This document shows, piece by piece, positions 17,193-27,186 of a stretch of DNA of 64,000 bases; position 1 is the stretch's first letter; every line of letters starts with the position of its first letter. Source of the stretch: Micropruina glycogenica (GTDB taxonomy: Bacteria > Actinomycetota > Actinomycetes > Propionibacteriales > Propionibacteriaceae). The notes beneath the pieces are model-generated. The model had not been told where the DNA came from. It did not search any database and was given only the letters and a program-made list of their open reading frames with translations. The stretch covers positions 2,480,001 to 2,544,000 of the forward strand of contig NZ_LT985188.1 of NCBI RefSeq assembly GCF_900289045.1. Reading direction: 5' to 3'. The position numbers and the translations under genes were made by a program.

Positions 17193-17865
17193 TGGGTGCC
17201 AGTACCAGTCGCTCGGTGGCCGCCACCATGGCCTCGAAGTAGGCGTCGGGTTCGGTCATGCCGGGCATGCCGATGGGGTTGAGCAGTTCGTCGTACAGTG
17301 CGCCGTCGAGCAGGTGCCAGGCCGCCAGGCCGGCCAGCACGGTCTGCTCGCTCACCTCGACCCCGGCGAGCCGCAACAGGTTCGGCAACCCGGGCACGGC
17401 ACATGTCGCCGGGTCGAGCAGGGGGTCGGGCACCTGGCCCGCCGCCTCGGCGTCGGCGCCCAGGCGCAGCAGCAGCACGTGCAGGGCGTAGTGCTGGTCG
17501 GGCCTCGGGTGGCGCTGGGTCAGCACCGTGTTCTGAATCAGCTTCCACTCGTGCCGGTGGGCCAGGGTCCAGTCGCGCATCGTGTAGGCGAAGGCACGCC
17601 AGCGGCCGGCCAGGTCGGCGCGCGGAACGGCGTCGTGGGCCGCTTGAATCGACGCGGCCAGGTCGGCATGGGCGTGCTGCACCAGCAGGTCGAGCAGGTC
17701 TTCGCGCTTGGTCACGTAGCGGTACAGGGCGGACGGCACCAGGTCGAGTTCACGCGCGACGCCGCGAATGGTCAGCGCGTCCGCACCGCCCTCGGCGAGC
17801 AGTCGCTGGCCGGCCGCAATGATCGCGGACTCGGTGGTGTCGCGGTGCTCGGCACGTGTCGGCAT
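17170..17865 (-). CDS. TetR/AcrR family regulator
   Basis: A 231-residue repressor-type protein. The N-terminal HTH (ALTIRGVARELDLVPSALYRYVTKREDLLDLLV) is typical, followed by an all-helical ligand domain. It lies inside the lipid-type cluster, and its 3' end overlaps the glycosyltransferase remnant by 23 nt tail to tail. Two GAAC-N3-GTTC elements directly upstream of its start (17887-17897 and 17936-17956) are good operator candidates. It probably controls itself and the cluster in response to an acyl or aromatic ligand. Confidence 0.9.
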   Translation of the reverse strand: MPTRAEHRDTTESAIIAAGQRLLAEGGADALTIRGVARELDLVPSALYRYVTKREDLLDLLVQHAHADLAASIQAAHDAVPRADLAGRWRAFAYTMRDWTLAHRHEWKLIQNTVLTQRHPRPDQHYALHVLLLRLGADAEAAGQVPDPLLDPATCAVPGLPNLLRLAGVEVSEQTVLAGLAAWHLLDGALYDELLNPIGMPGMTEPDAYFEAMVAATERLVLAPTSSHDRT

Positions 17866-17886
17866 GTCACATCACTCCCAAGTAGT

Positions 17887-17956
17887 GAACACCGTTCTTG
17901 CATTGTGCCAGGATGGGTGAATAATGGAAACGCTAACAGAGAACATCGTTCGCTGT
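17887..17956. promoter_or_regulatory. Two candidate TetR operators
   Basis: GAACACCGTTC at 17887-17897 and GAACATCGTTC at 17941-17951 share the dyad GAAC-N3-GTTC and start 54 bp apart. The second extends to a 21-bp dyad, 17936-17956, with outer arms ACAG/CTGT. Both lie just upstream of the TetR gene in an AT-richer patch. Confidence 0.6.
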
Positions 17957-18031
17957 TCGGCTCGGGGGGACGTTGGGCACCCGGGGGGTGTGCTCCAGGC
18001 GGGCCAGAACGCGACATCGCATCTGCTGGTC

Positions 18032-18061
18032 GGCCCGGGTTGTGGTGACGCAGCCCGGGCC
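18032..18061 (-). terminator. Hairpin after the adenylate-forming enzyme gene
   Basis: GGCCCGGG (18032-18039) and CCCGGGCC (18054-18061) form a perfect 8-bp GC stem with a 14-nt loop, 30 nt beyond the stop codon at 18091. It lacks a U tract. It would separate the cluster's three-gene run from the TetR gene. Confidence 0.5.
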
Positions 18062-18090
18062 CAAGATCTTTGGCTTGTCGCCAACCCCGA

Positions 18091-19362
18091 TCACCGTTCG
18101 CGGCGCACTCGACGTCGCTTGTCGATGCTCGATTCCACCGGCCACGGCCGGCCACTGATGGCCGGCTCGGCGAACCCGCGCGAGCGCAGCAGGCGTTGCA
18201 GCGCCCGATGCGCCGAGGCCTGCGCGTTCGAGGGCCGTACCGCCAACCCCAGGCTGCCGTCCAGGCGCTGCACCAGGCGAAAGTCGTGCACCCCCGGCGC
18301 GGCCAGCACCGCGTTGCGCACGAAGTCGGCGAACAGGGGCCGCGTGGCGCCCGCCTGGTCGGGCAGCCACAGCACGTCGTCGGCCCGGCCCTCCACCCTG
18401 GCCACCGTGGCGAACGCCGACCCGCACGGGCAGTCGGGCACCCCGGGCAGCAGTACGTCGTTCAACCGGTAGCGAATGATCGCCTGAGTGGTGCGGTACA
18501 GGTCGGTGATCACCGGCGTGAAGCGTCCGGACGACTGGTCGATCACCTCACGCTCGACGTGCACCAGGTCTTCGTTGAGGTGCAGGATGCCGTGCTCGCA
18601 ACTGATGCCGAGAAAGCCCTCGGTGGCCTGGTAGATCTGCCGCGCGGGGCACCCGAAGCCGGACGCCACCCGCGAGGCCACGTCGTCATCGAGCACGTCC
18701 GCGATCGAGTAGATGGTGTGCGGAGCGAGGTCGGGCCTCGACACGCTCGACCGACGGGCGGCCAGGTCGTCGAGCACCTGAGGGGGCGCGGCCAGCACGG
18801 TGGGCGCGAAGGCTTGCAGACGCTCGGCGATCGCATCGGGCGGCAGCGCGAGATCGACGTAGCAGAACGTGATGCGTCCACCGTGCACCGCCTGGTACAG
18901 CGGGCCGCCCGAGCGCAGCACCAGCGCCACCCGGGCAGGTTCGCGCAGGCTGGGCAACGCCTTGGCCAGCATGACGCCGGCCCAGCGGGCCTGCTCGGCT
19001 GGGGTGGTGAGAAAGACGCCCTGCTGCCCCGACGTGCCCGACGACAGGCCGATCGACACGCCTTTCAGGGTGGCCTCGAAACTCCGATCGGCCTCGGCCG
19101 CGCGGGCCGCTGCCAGGCATTGGGCCAGGTCGAGGCCGCGGTCGTTGAGCCCGTCGAAGTGCCGCAACCAGGTGGCCTTGTCGAGCACCGGAAAGTCGGC
19201 CAGCGACGTGCCGGCGGCAGCGTAGAAGGGGTAGACCCGGCGGGCGCGGTTCAACACGTGCTGCAGCCGCCGTTGCTGATGCCGCTCGAGTTGCGCGCGG
19301 GTGCCGAAGCGGCGCGACCGGGTGGCCAGCGCGGCAGCCAGCACCCGCCAACGGTCAACCAC
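18091..19362 (-). CDS. Adenylate-forming enzyme, CapK/F390-synthetase-like
   Basis: A 423-residue ANL-type enzyme shorter than acyl-CoA synthetases and related to the phenylacetate-CoA ligase / coenzyme F390 synthetase branch. Its ATP loop is GLSSGTSGQQGVF. QATEGFLGISCEHG is the A5-type motif, and YRLNDVLLPG plus VEGRADDVLWL are the A7/A8-type segments. It should activate a carboxylate as acyl-AMP; substrate and acceptor are unknown. GTG 19362 overlaps the MBL gene's stop by 8 nt, so the two are translationally coupled. I recall a sporadic, conserved neighbourhood built around this enzyme class with KAS III-type and reductase genes, but could not check it here. Confidence 0.8.
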   Translation of the reverse strand: MVDRWRVLAAALATRSRRFGTRAQLERHQQRRLQHVLNRARRVYPFYAAAGTSLADFPVLDKATWLRHFDGLNDRGLDLAQCLAAARAAEADRSFEATLKGVSIGLSSGTSGQQGVFLTTPAEQARWAGVMLAKALPSLREPARVALVLRSGGPLYQAVHGGRITFCYVDLALPPDAIAERLQAFAPTVLAAPPQVLDDLAARRSSVSRPDLAPHTIYSIADVLDDDVASRVASGFGCPARQIYQATEGFLGISCEHGILHLNEDLVHVEREVIDQSSGRFTPVITDLYRTTQAIIRYRLNDVLLPGVPDCPCGSAFATVARVEGRADDVLWLPDQAGATRPLFADFVRNAVLAAPGVHDFRLVQRLDGSLGLAVRPSNAQASAHRALQRLLRSRGFAEPAISGRPWPVESSIDKRRRVRRER

Positions 19363-20182
19363 CGACGTACCCTCGGGCCTCGGCGATCGATGCGGTGCAG
19401 TGCGACGGCACGATCAGCAGGTGCGGATGCTCCGCGTGCAGCCTGGCCAGTTCGGCCACGATCGCTTCGTAACGCTCACGGTCGGCCCGCAGCACCCGTA
19501 ACGGCAGTTCGCCGTGGGTGAAGGCGCGGCGATGCCAGACGGCGTCACCGACCAGCAGCAGTCCGTCAGAACCTTCGGCGGGTAGCCACAACCCCAATTG
19601 GCCGGGTGTGTGCCCGGGCAGCCGCACGACCAGCGCCGAGTCGTCCCCGAACAGGTCGTGGCCCACCTCAAGCAGCCCGCCGAGCCCGGTGCTTCGCAGC
19701 GCAAGCTCGTCGAGGCTCAGCAGGCGCTGCTCGGCGTCGGCCGGCAACAGGTCGGGCACCAGCGCGTGCGCCGCGTTGCGCCACGCCGAGCGTTTGCGCC
19801 AATCGGGCGGCAGTTCACCCGGCCCCACCACGATGCGCGCGTCGGTGAAGTCCAACAGACCGGCGACGTGGTCGCCGTGCAGGTGCGACAGCACGATCAG
19901 CCGCACGTCGCCGGGGGCGAGGTCGCGCTCGGCCAACTGGGCGAGCACCGAGTCGGCCGGGCCGCAGGTCACCGGCAGCAGCCGGGCGTACAGCTGGTAG
20001 GGCCAGCGCGCGGTGGCGGTGTGAAACCGTGGTGCATAACCGGTGTCGTACAGCACCACTCCCCCGTCGGGGTGGTCGAGCAACGCCACCAGCGACGGAA
20101 ACTCGATCGATCGCCACGCTCCGCCACGGCGCACGAAGCGCTCCAGTTGCACGCAGTGGCCCGCCACCAACAGCTCAGTCAT
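19355..20182 (-). CDS. MBL-fold metallo-hydrolase
   Basis: A 275-residue metallo-beta-lactamase-fold protein with a complete metal site: LSHLHGDHVAG (HxHxDH), PGHTPGQ, GDAVW and VPSHC. The layout is like lactonases and other small ester or thioester hydrolases of the glyoxalase II/AHL-lactonase type. It lies between the condensing enzyme and the adenylate-forming enzyme, and overlaps the latter. A role as the thioester- or lactone-cleaving step of the cluster is reasonable, but this is inference from position. Confidence 0.87.
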   Translation of the reverse strand: MTELLVAGHCVQLERFVRRGGAWRSIEFPSLVALLDHPDGGVVLYDTGYAPRFHTATARWPYQLYARLLPVTCGPADSVLAQLAERDLAPGDVRLIVLSHLHGDHVAGLLDFTDARIVVGPGELPPDWRKRSAWRNAAHALVPDLLPADAEQRLLSLDELALRSTGLGGLLEVGHDLFGDDSALVVRLPGHTPGQLGLWLPAEGSDGLLLVGDAVWHRRAFTHGELPLRVLRADRERYEAIVAELARLHAEHPHLLIVPSHCTASIAEARGYVGG

Positions 20183-20198
20183 CCAGAGCCCACCGTGC

Positions 20199-20220
20199 GT
20201 TGGTCGAGCCTGTCGAGGCC
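20199..20220. repeat. Dispersed repeat (family A)
   Basis: GTTGGTCGAGCCTGTCGAGG lies in the 88-bp gap between the KAS III and MBL genes. It is a single copy of the family that recurs in other intergenic regions of the window. Its position inside an apparent operon suggests a late insertion that did not break transcription. Confidence 0.55.
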
Positions 20221-20270
20221 CCCGGGCGGTGAGCAGGTCGGGTCGGCAGCTGCAGAATCCATCGGGCCTC

Positions 20271-21260
20271 CTAGAACCTCAGCACTGCGGCACCGAACAT
20301 CAGGCCCGCACCGGTACCGATCAGCAGGGCCAGATCGCCGCGGCGCAGCCGTCCGGTCTCGACCGCAGCGGCCAGCGCGGTGGGCATCGACGCCGACACC
20401 TGGTTGCCGCGCTCGGCCAGCAGGTCGACCACCGACTCGGGCCGCACCCCGAGTCGTTCGCGCAAGAACCGCAGGCCCAGCGCGCTGGCTTGGTGCGGCA
20501 CCACGACCGCGACCTCGTCGAGTGTCACTCCCGCCTCGTCGAGCGTCTCGGCCAGAAACGCCGGCATGGCTCTGGCCACGAGTTTCATCATGCCCAGGCC
20601 GTCCATGGCGAACAGGTAGTCGGAGGCCTCGGGCGGCGGCGTGACGGTGTTCCAGCGAGTGCCGCCGGCCGGAATGCGGCACAACTGCGCCGCACTGGGG
20701 TAGGTGCGCAACCGCAACGACAGCAGGCTCGAACCCTGCCCCGCGGGCCCGACCACCGCGGCCGCCGCCCCGTCGCCGAACAGCGCGCTGGATTCGAGGT
20801 CGGCGTGGTTGAGCCCCTTCGACGCCACGTCGACGGCCACGACACCGACCCGGTGCCACATTCCGGCACCGATGCCGAAAGCGGCCTGCTGCACACCGGT
20901 CAGAAAGCCCAGGCACGAGGCGTTCACGTCGAACGCCTGCAGCGCGCCGTCGGCGGCGCCCAGCCGACGTGCGACCAGTACCGCCGTGGTGGGCATGGGT
21001 TGTTCTGGGGCTACGGCCGCCACGATCAGGGCGTCCAGATCGTCGATCACCAGGCCGGCCCGCCGCAGCGCCTGATCGAGCGCCGCCGCAGCCATGCTCA
21101 CCGACGAGTCGTGGGGCCCCACCCACTGTCGCACGCTGACACCCGACCGGGCCTGTGTGGTGCCGGGGGTGCGTGCGTACCGCTGGTCGAGTTCGGCCGA
21201 GGTGACCCGCACCGCCGGGGTGTGACTGCCCACCGACAGCAGGCGAACGGGCAGCGGCAT
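20271..21260 (-). CDS. Beta-ketoacyl synthase III (KAS III/FabH-like)
   Basis: A 329-residue thiolase-fold condensing enzyme. The active-site triad is complete: Cys116 in FDVNASCLGFLTG, His in VVPHQAS and Asn in RGNQVSASMP. FabH proteins start fatty acid chains from acyl-CoA; related enzymes (OleA, secondary-metabolite KAS III) join two acyl groups head to head. The surrounding genes are not FAS II genes, so a specialised role is likelier than housekeeping FabH. It heads the minus-strand run KAS III - MBL - adenylate-forming enzyme. The ATG at 21260 follows TAGCCT (21267-21272) by 6 nt, a leaderless promoter. Confidence 0.87.
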   Translation of the reverse strand: MPLPVRLLSVGSHTPAVRVTSAELDQRYARTPGTTQARSGVSVRQWVGPHDSSVSMAAAALDQALRRAGLVIDDLDALIVAAVAPEQPMPTTAVLVARRLGAADGALQAFDVNASCLGFLTGVQQAAFGIGAGMWHRVGVVAVDVASKGLNHADLESSALFGDGAAAAVVGPAGQGSSLLSLRLRTYPSAAQLCRIPAGGTRWNTVTPPPEASDYLFAMDGLGMMKLVARAMPAFLAETLDEAGVTLDEVAVVVPHQASALGLRFLRERLGVRPESVVDLLAERGNQVSASMPTALAAAVETGRLRRGDLALLIGTGAGLMFGAAVLRF

Positions 21261-21342
21261 GCCCGGAGGCTAGCGCACGCGAACGAGAGCTGGACGTCGG
21301 CTCCCCCACCGCCGGTGGAGTGGCTCGAGATCCCGGCCGGGT

Positions 21343-21365
21343 GTCGACAAGCCCGACCAACGTTG
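21343..21365. repeat. Dispersed repeat (family A)
   Basis: GTCGACAAGCCCGACCAACG lies just beyond the pullulanase stop codon at 21388, in the 127-bp gap before the KAS III promoter. It is a diverged copy of the family described at 6281-6328. No gene is present in this gap. Confidence 0.5.
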
Positions 21366-21387
21366 CGAGCTCAACCGGCGCAGCGAC

Positions 21388-24072
21388 TCAGCGGGGTTCG
21401 ACGAACACCGCGAAGCTGCGAGCCGGCACCGAGGCCCACTGGCCCTCGACCCGGGCCCGTTTCACCACCGGGTCGTGGCCGCCGGCCTGCACGGGGTGCA
21501 GCACGAACCGGCTGCTCAGGCCGGGGATGCGCAGCCGAACCGCGATCGGGGTCCCGTTGAACACCGTGACCAGGCCCGTCCACTGCTGCTGCACCGGCTC
21601 GCCGGCGCGGTCGTCGATGCGCATGACGATCACACCCGGGGGCTGATGGGCGGTGTTGCTCACCGGAAAGGTAACCTTGGTGCGCACTGCGTGCCCTGAA
21701 GCGAGGCGAAACAGCCTGGTCGACGCCCGCAGCCGCAACAGTTCGAGGGCCGCGAGGTGCGCCTGCTCGATGTAGAAAGGGGACGGCTTCTGCGCCGGGT
21801 CGGCCAGAAACGGCTGAAAGTAGCTCCACTTCGGGCCGTTGTCGTCGTGCGGCGGCAGGCCGGCGCCGAAACCGTTGTCGGTCATCGTCCAGTCGAGAAA
21901 GTTGAACCAGTCGCCCGAGTTGTACGAGTTTCGGTCAAGGCTCTTGCTGCGCAGAATGTCGGTGCCCGCGTGCCACATCACCGGGGCCTGGCCCAGCGTG
22001 GCCAGCGCCAGGCACAGCGTGTTCATGCGCACCCGCTCAGCCATCGGGGTGTCGGGGCGCAGCTTGAGGGTGAGGGCGTCGAACAGGGTCTCGTTGTCGT
22101 GGGCGTCCACGTAGTTGATCGTCTCGTCGGGCTCGGCGGCGTAGCCGGCGGGCTGGCCGTTGTACTCGAGCTCGTCGCCCCGCACGAACGCGTGGCGGCT
22201 GTTCGACGGCAGCCAGTAGTCGCGCAGGTTGCCGGTCAGGCCCAACTGAATCAGGTCGGTGTCGAGATTCAGCCGGTCGTGCTGGGTGTAGCCGTCGCCG
22301 TTCACCCACGCGTCGTTCGAAGCAGTGAAGAGGCCGGTGCCGAAGCCCTGGCCGCGCGGATCGTCGTCGAACGGCCCTCCCCCACGGACGGCGTCGCGCA
22401 GCCGGTCGTTGAAGGTGCCGATGCCGGTGCCGGCCAGGTTGCCCTGCCGCGCCTGCACGAAGCGGGCGTCGTTGGCCACCTCGCCGAAGTTCCAGCCCTC
22501 GCCGTAGATCGTCACCTGGGTGCCGTCCACGCCGTCGATCTCGGGCGTGAGCGCATCGAGCGCGGCGCGCACGGCAAGCATGTTGGCCCGGCTGTGATGA
22601 CCCATCAGGTCGAACCGAAAGCCGTCGACCTTGTAGTCGCGGGCCCAGAGCACCACCGAATCGATCATCAGCTTCTGGGCCATGGCGTGCTCGGTGGCCA
22701 CGTTGGGGCAGCAGGTGGAGTGCTCGGTGAACCCCAGCGGGTTGAGCCGGTGGTAGTAGCCGGGCACGAGGCGGTCGAGCACCGACTTGGTGTTCTGGCC
22801 GAAGCTCGCGGTGTGGTTGAACACCTGGTCGAGCACCACCCGCAACCCCATGCCGTGCAGTGCGCCCACCATGGTGCGAAACTCCGTCACCCGGCCCGAC
22901 CCCTCGGCGCTGGCCAGGCTCGAGCAGAACGACCCCTCGACGGCCTGATAGTGCCACGGGTCGTAACCCCAGTTGTAGGGGTTGCCCACCACGGTCAGCC
23001 GAATCAGCCGCTGCTGGGTGGGACTGTCGGGCGGCAGTGATCGCAGCTGGGCCTTGGCCGGCGGCTGCTGCCGGTCGCGGCTCTCTTCGACGGTGGCATT
23101 GTCGAACACCGGCAGCAACTGCACCGTGTTCAGCCCGGCCGCGGCCAGCCTGCTCAAGTGCCGGGTGCCCTGGCTGTCGCGGGCGAAGGCGAGAAAGCTC
23201 CCCCGCTCGTCTTCGGGCACAGTCTTGTCGTTGATCGAGAAGTCACGCACGTGCAGTTCGTAGATCACCTGGTCGACGGCGTGCTGCAGCCGGGGCGACG
23301 GGGCGTGACTCCACTGGGCGGGCATCAGGTCGGGGTCGTCCAGGTCGACGATCACCGAGTGGGTCGAGTTCACCGTCAGCGACACCGAGTAGGGGTCGGT
23401 GACCTGGTTGGTGACCACGCGCCGTCCGGACGGCGCGAACACCGCCACCTCCCACCGGTAGCGCGCCCCGCGCCAGTCGGGAGCGCCGGTGACCGCCCAG
23501 CAGCCGTCGGGTTCGCGGGTTGCCGGCAGCGGACGGCCCGGTGCGTGCAGGTCGTCGCCGACGCACCACAGCCGCAGTCCGGCCTGACGGGCCGTGGGCG
23601 CCCACACCCGCAGGGTCGGCACATCGCCTGCCCAACTCACGCCCAGTCGTGCAGCGGTGGCCGCGGCGTACAGTTCGTCCAGCACACCGGGAAGTTGCAG
23701 AGAGCCGGCGTTCACCAGCCGTCCCGAGGGCGCGTGCAGGCTGAGGGCCACCTGACCGCGCAGAATGTCTTCGGCGATGGCCGCCGTGGCGGGCATCAGC
23801 CGCAGAGCCAGGCAGCCGCCCAGATGTGGCCGCTGCGCCAGCACCGATTCGGGGAAGCCCTCGGGGTCGAGCCGCAGGTCTGCGGTGTTCCAGTTCACCG
23901 GTTCGCGGGCGGCGGGATCGATGCCGCCGTCGGGCGACCAGTGCAGTCGCCAGTCGAGTGCGTGCGGATCGACGCCGACGGGCACCGCGTCGACCGGCCA
24001 AGCGATCAGCCCACGCGACACCCAGTGGCCGGGGGCCAGGGTGAGGTCGGGTGCGCCGATCAAAGTGCGCAT
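21388..24072 (-). CDS. Type I pullulanase-type alpha-1,6-glucosidase
   Basis: An 894-residue GH13 debranching enzyme. An N-terminal beta domain (~1-160) precedes a CBM48-like module ([16 protein letters not shown]). The catalytic barrel has the type I pullulanase motif YNWGYDP ([13 protein letters not shown]), nucleophile Asp in [10 protein letters not shown], acid Glu in [13 protein letters not shown] and the stabilising Asp in [12 protein letters not shown]. It hydrolyses alpha-1,6 branches of glycogen-type glucans. No signal peptide is seen, so it is probably cytosolic and part of glycogen turnover. ATG 24072 overlaps the YbjQ stop as TGATG, and the two genes share one leaderless promoter. 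Longer upstream frames are YbjQ read in another frame. Confidence 0.93.
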   Translation of the reverse strand: MRTLIGAPDLTLAPGHWVSRGLIAWPVDAVPVGVDPHALDWRLHWSPDGGIDPAAREPVNWNTADLRLDPEGFPESVLAQRPHLGGCLALRLMPATAAIAEDILRGQVALSLHAPSGRLVNAGSLQLPGVLDELYAAATAARLGVSWAGDVPTLRVWAPTARQAGLRLWCVGDDLHAPGRPLPATREPDGCWAVTGAPDWRGARYRWEVAVFAPSGRRVVTNQVTDPYSVSLTVNSTHSVIVDLDDPDLMPAQWSHAPSPRLQHAVDQVIYELHVRDFSINDKTVPEDERGSFLAFARDSQGTRHLSRLAAAGLNTVQLLPVFDNATVEESRDRQQPPAKAQLRSLPPDSPTQQRLIRLTVVGNPYNWGYDPWHYQAVEGSFCSSLASAEGSGRVTEFRTMVGALHGMGLRVVLDQVFNHTASFGQNTKSVLDRLVPGYYHRLNPLGFTEHSTCCPNVATEHAMAQKLMIDSVVLWARDYKVDGFRFDLMGHHSRANMLAVRAALDALTPEIDGVDGTQVTIYGEGWNFGEVANDARFVQARQGNLAGTGIGTFNDRLRDAVRGGGPFDDDPRGQGFGTGLFTASNDAWVNGDGYTQHDRLNLDTDLIQLGLTGNLRDYWLPSNSRHAFVRGDELEYNGQPAGYAAEPDETINYVDAHDNETLFDALTLKLRPDTPMAERVRMNTLCLALATLGQAPVMWHAGTDILRSKSLDRNSYNSGDWFNFLDWTMTDNGFGAGLPPHDDNGPKWSYFQPFLADPAQKPSPFYIEQAHLAALELLRLRASTRLFRLASGHAVRTKVTFPVSNTAHQPPGVIVMRIDDRAGEPVQQQWTGLVTVFNGTPIAVRLRIPGLSSRFVLHPVQAGGHDPVVKRARVEGQWASVPARSFAVFVEPR

Positions 24073-24458
24073 CAGCGCATGATGCCGCGGGCCTTGGCGT
24101 CGGCGATGGACTGCGGGGTGGCCCCCGGCTCGCCCTCGGCGATCGGTACGACCGCCACGGCAGTGCCGTAGCAGCAGACCTCTGAGAACTGGGCCGCGAT
24201 CTCGCCGGTGTCGAAACGGCAGCCGATGATGGCGTTCGCACCGCGCTGGGTGGCCTGCTCCCACATGCGCGACATCACCTGCTGACGCGAGTCGTAGACC
24301 AGTTGGGTGTATTCGCTGACCTCGCCGCCGCCAATCGCACGAAAACTCGCCACGAAGTTGGCCCCGATGTTGGCCGACCGGACGGTCATGCCCATCACCT
24401 CGCCGAAGACCGCCTCGATGCGGTAACCGGGAATGTCGTTGGTGGTGACGATCAGCAT
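24072..24458 (-). CDS. YbjQ/UPF0145 family protein
   Basis: A 128-residue YbjQ-like protein (heavy-metal-binding DUF74 family), with IVTTNDIPGYRIEAVFGEVMGMTVRS, the helix of Gln/Arg pattern and RGANAIIGCRFDT. The fold forms pentamers; its function is not known. Two adjacent Cys (EVCCYG) are present. The start is leaderless: TACGAT at 24465-24470, 6 nt, ATG. It is translationally coupled to the pullulanase, a combination I have no explanation for. The 160-bp gap upstream also holds the citrate synthase promoter. Confidence 0.88.
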   Translation of the reverse strand: MLIVTTNDIPGYRIEAVFGEVMGMTVRSANIGANFVASFRAIGGGEVSEYTQLVYDSRQQVMSRMWEQATQRGANAIIGCRFDTGEIAAQFSEVCCYGTAVAVVPIAEGEPGATPQSIADAKARGIMR

Positions 24459-24619
24459 TGACTCATCGTAGACGTCGGGCGAGCGTGCCAGCGACGCGTG
24501 TCGCCGTGCGGCGCCGGCTGAGAACTGCGGTTGCGAGCACGCCGACCCACCCGTGCGTGCTGGGTCTCAGCAGTCGGCTGACATACGGCTGTAAACCGGG
24601 TCGGGTTAGTGTGCCCACC

Positions 24620-25887
<1,268 letters not shown>

Positions 25888-25891
<4 letters not shown>

Positions 25892-26508
25892 CCCAGTTGT
25901 GGGTCGGGCCGGTCACCCTGACAGGGTGGGGTGTTCGGCTGGTTCCGTTGAAGGCCGAGCACGCGCCGGGACTGGCGGCGGCGGCCGCCGACGGCGAGTT
26001 GTGGACGCTGCGGGTCACCAGCGTGCCCGCTCCGGGCGACGAGCCGGCCTACATTCACACGGCGCTCACCACGCCTGACCGGGTGCCGTTCGCGGTGCTC
26101 GACGAGGCCAGCGGGCTGGTGCTGGGCAGCACCAGCTACCACGACATCACTCCGGCGGTGAAGCGGCTCGAGATCGGTTACACGTGGTACGGCGCCAGCG
26201 CCCAGCACAGCCACGTGAACACCGCGTGCAAGCTGCTGCTGCTCACCCACGCATTCGAGGTGCTCGGCGCGGGTGTGGTCGGCTGGCGCACCGACAACGA
26301 GAACTACGCCAGCCAGCGCGCCATCGAACGGCTCGGCGCCACGCGCGACGGCGAACTGCGGCATCACCTGCGGCGACGCGACGGGTCGGTGCGCAACACG
26401 GTGATGTACAGCATGCTGGCGAGCGAGTGGCCGGCTGCTCGCGAGCGGCTGACCGAGCGAATCGGACGTCCACGCGACCCAGCGTCGATCACGCCCCCAG
26501 GGGCGTAG
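25888..26508 (+). CDS. GNAT family N-acetyltransferase (RimJ/RimL-like)
   Basis: A 206-residue acetyltransferase of the Acetyltransf_3 type. The N-terminal pattern VRLVPLKAEHAPGLAAAAADGELW is typical, as is the core RLEIGYTWYGASAQHSHVNTACKLLLLTHAFE and NENYASQRAIERLGATRDGELR. It would acetylate a protein N-terminus or small amine using acetyl-CoA. The target is unknown. The start codon appears to be TTG 25888, overlapping the citrate synthase stop (TTGA); TTG 25897 is an alternative. Translation is probably coupled to gltA. Confidence 0.87.
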
Positions 26509-26565
26509 CGCCACCTTCTCCAGCGAGCGACAGTGGAGGCACCACCGTGCGAAAGGTTGCCGACC

Positions 26566-26721
26566 ATGAGCCAGCAGAGCGCCGAACGTCCCCAAAGTGA
26601 AGCCGTCGATCCCGAGCAGCTGTCCGACGACGGCGCCGGCCTGGGCATGGGCGAGAAGAACACCTTCGAGCCCGAAGAGGAGCCGGACGCCGAGGTCGAG
26701 GCCGACCCCGAAGACACGTAG
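26566..26721 (+). CDS. Small acidic protein, unknown function
   Basis: A 51-residue, strongly acidic protein (middle segment GLGMGEKNTFEPEEEPDAE) with no hydrophobic segment. ATG 26566 has AAAGG 10 nt upstream. I do not recognise the family, but composition and RBS support a real gene, similar in style to the 68-residue protein at 38953. The stop codon lies inside a GACACGTAGCT motif (26713-26723) that is repeated in the adjacent 70-bp hairpin. Confidence 0.6.
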   Translation: MSQQSAERPQSEAVDPEQLSDDGAGLGMGEKNTFEPEEEPDAEVEADPEDT

Positions 26722-26751
26722 CTCGAACGTCGGATTCGGGGCCCCACGCTC

Positions 26752-26821
26752 AACGTAGCTGCCTTTGTGACACGTAGCTGCCTGCGTGCAGGCAGTCAGG
26801 TGTCAGAAAGGCAGTTACGTT
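26752..26821. repeat. 70-bp near-perfect inverted repeat
   Basis: The 34-nt arms 26752-26785 and 26788-26821 match at 29 of 34 positions around a 2-nt loop (core TGCCTGC-GT-GCAGGCA). The motif GACACGTAGCT in the left arm also occurs at 26713-26723, over the preceding stop codon. It is far longer than an ordinary terminator here. It could be a miniature repeat element, a strong terminator or a processed RNA hairpin. The rest of the gap, up to ychF at 27187, holds family B repeats and no gene. Confidence 0.8.
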
Positions 26822-26911
26822 GCCGTGAGGGCTGTCGGACGCCCTCGGCGCACTACGCGTCATGCCGCGCGACCTGCCGTCATCGGCGCTGATGCGTCAT
26901 GGCCGCGTGAT

Positions 26912-26994
26912 GCGTCATCGCGGCGGACGCCGGCATCTCGTCAGCCTCATCGCCACGGTCAGTACCCGTCATCCTGGCGGACGCCGGGATCTCT
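26912..26994. repeat. Dispersed REP-like repeats (family B)
   Basis: Two same-orientation copies, GCGTCATCGCGGCGGACGCC.. at 26912-26940 and GTCATCCTGGCGGACGCCGG.. at 26968-26994, lie in the 465-bp gap before ychF. TGATGCGTCAT also occurs twice just upstream (26890-26918). They are related to the copies at 13627-13726. Confidence 0.6.
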
Positions 26995-27186
26995 GTCGGG
27001 GACGGCTCGACGCCGAGCGAGGTCACCTGATCCCGCTGAGGTCCGCCCGTTCCCTCTCTGCCTGGCGTTTCAGCGATGAACTGCGGCGTCGGCCCGAGCG
27101 GTGCATGAAAGCACCCGACTATGCGCATTCGTTTCACCGACACCCTCGATTCGTGCCGCCCCGACGTGCCCCCGTAACCTGTCGGC

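Noticed and set aside
15480-21260. Canonical olefin (OleABCD) cluster
   Set aside because: The reductase and condensing enzyme fit loosely, but there is no alpha/beta hydrolase OleB and the adenylate-forming enzyme is of the shorter CapK/F390 type, not OleC. I kept only the more general cluster finding.
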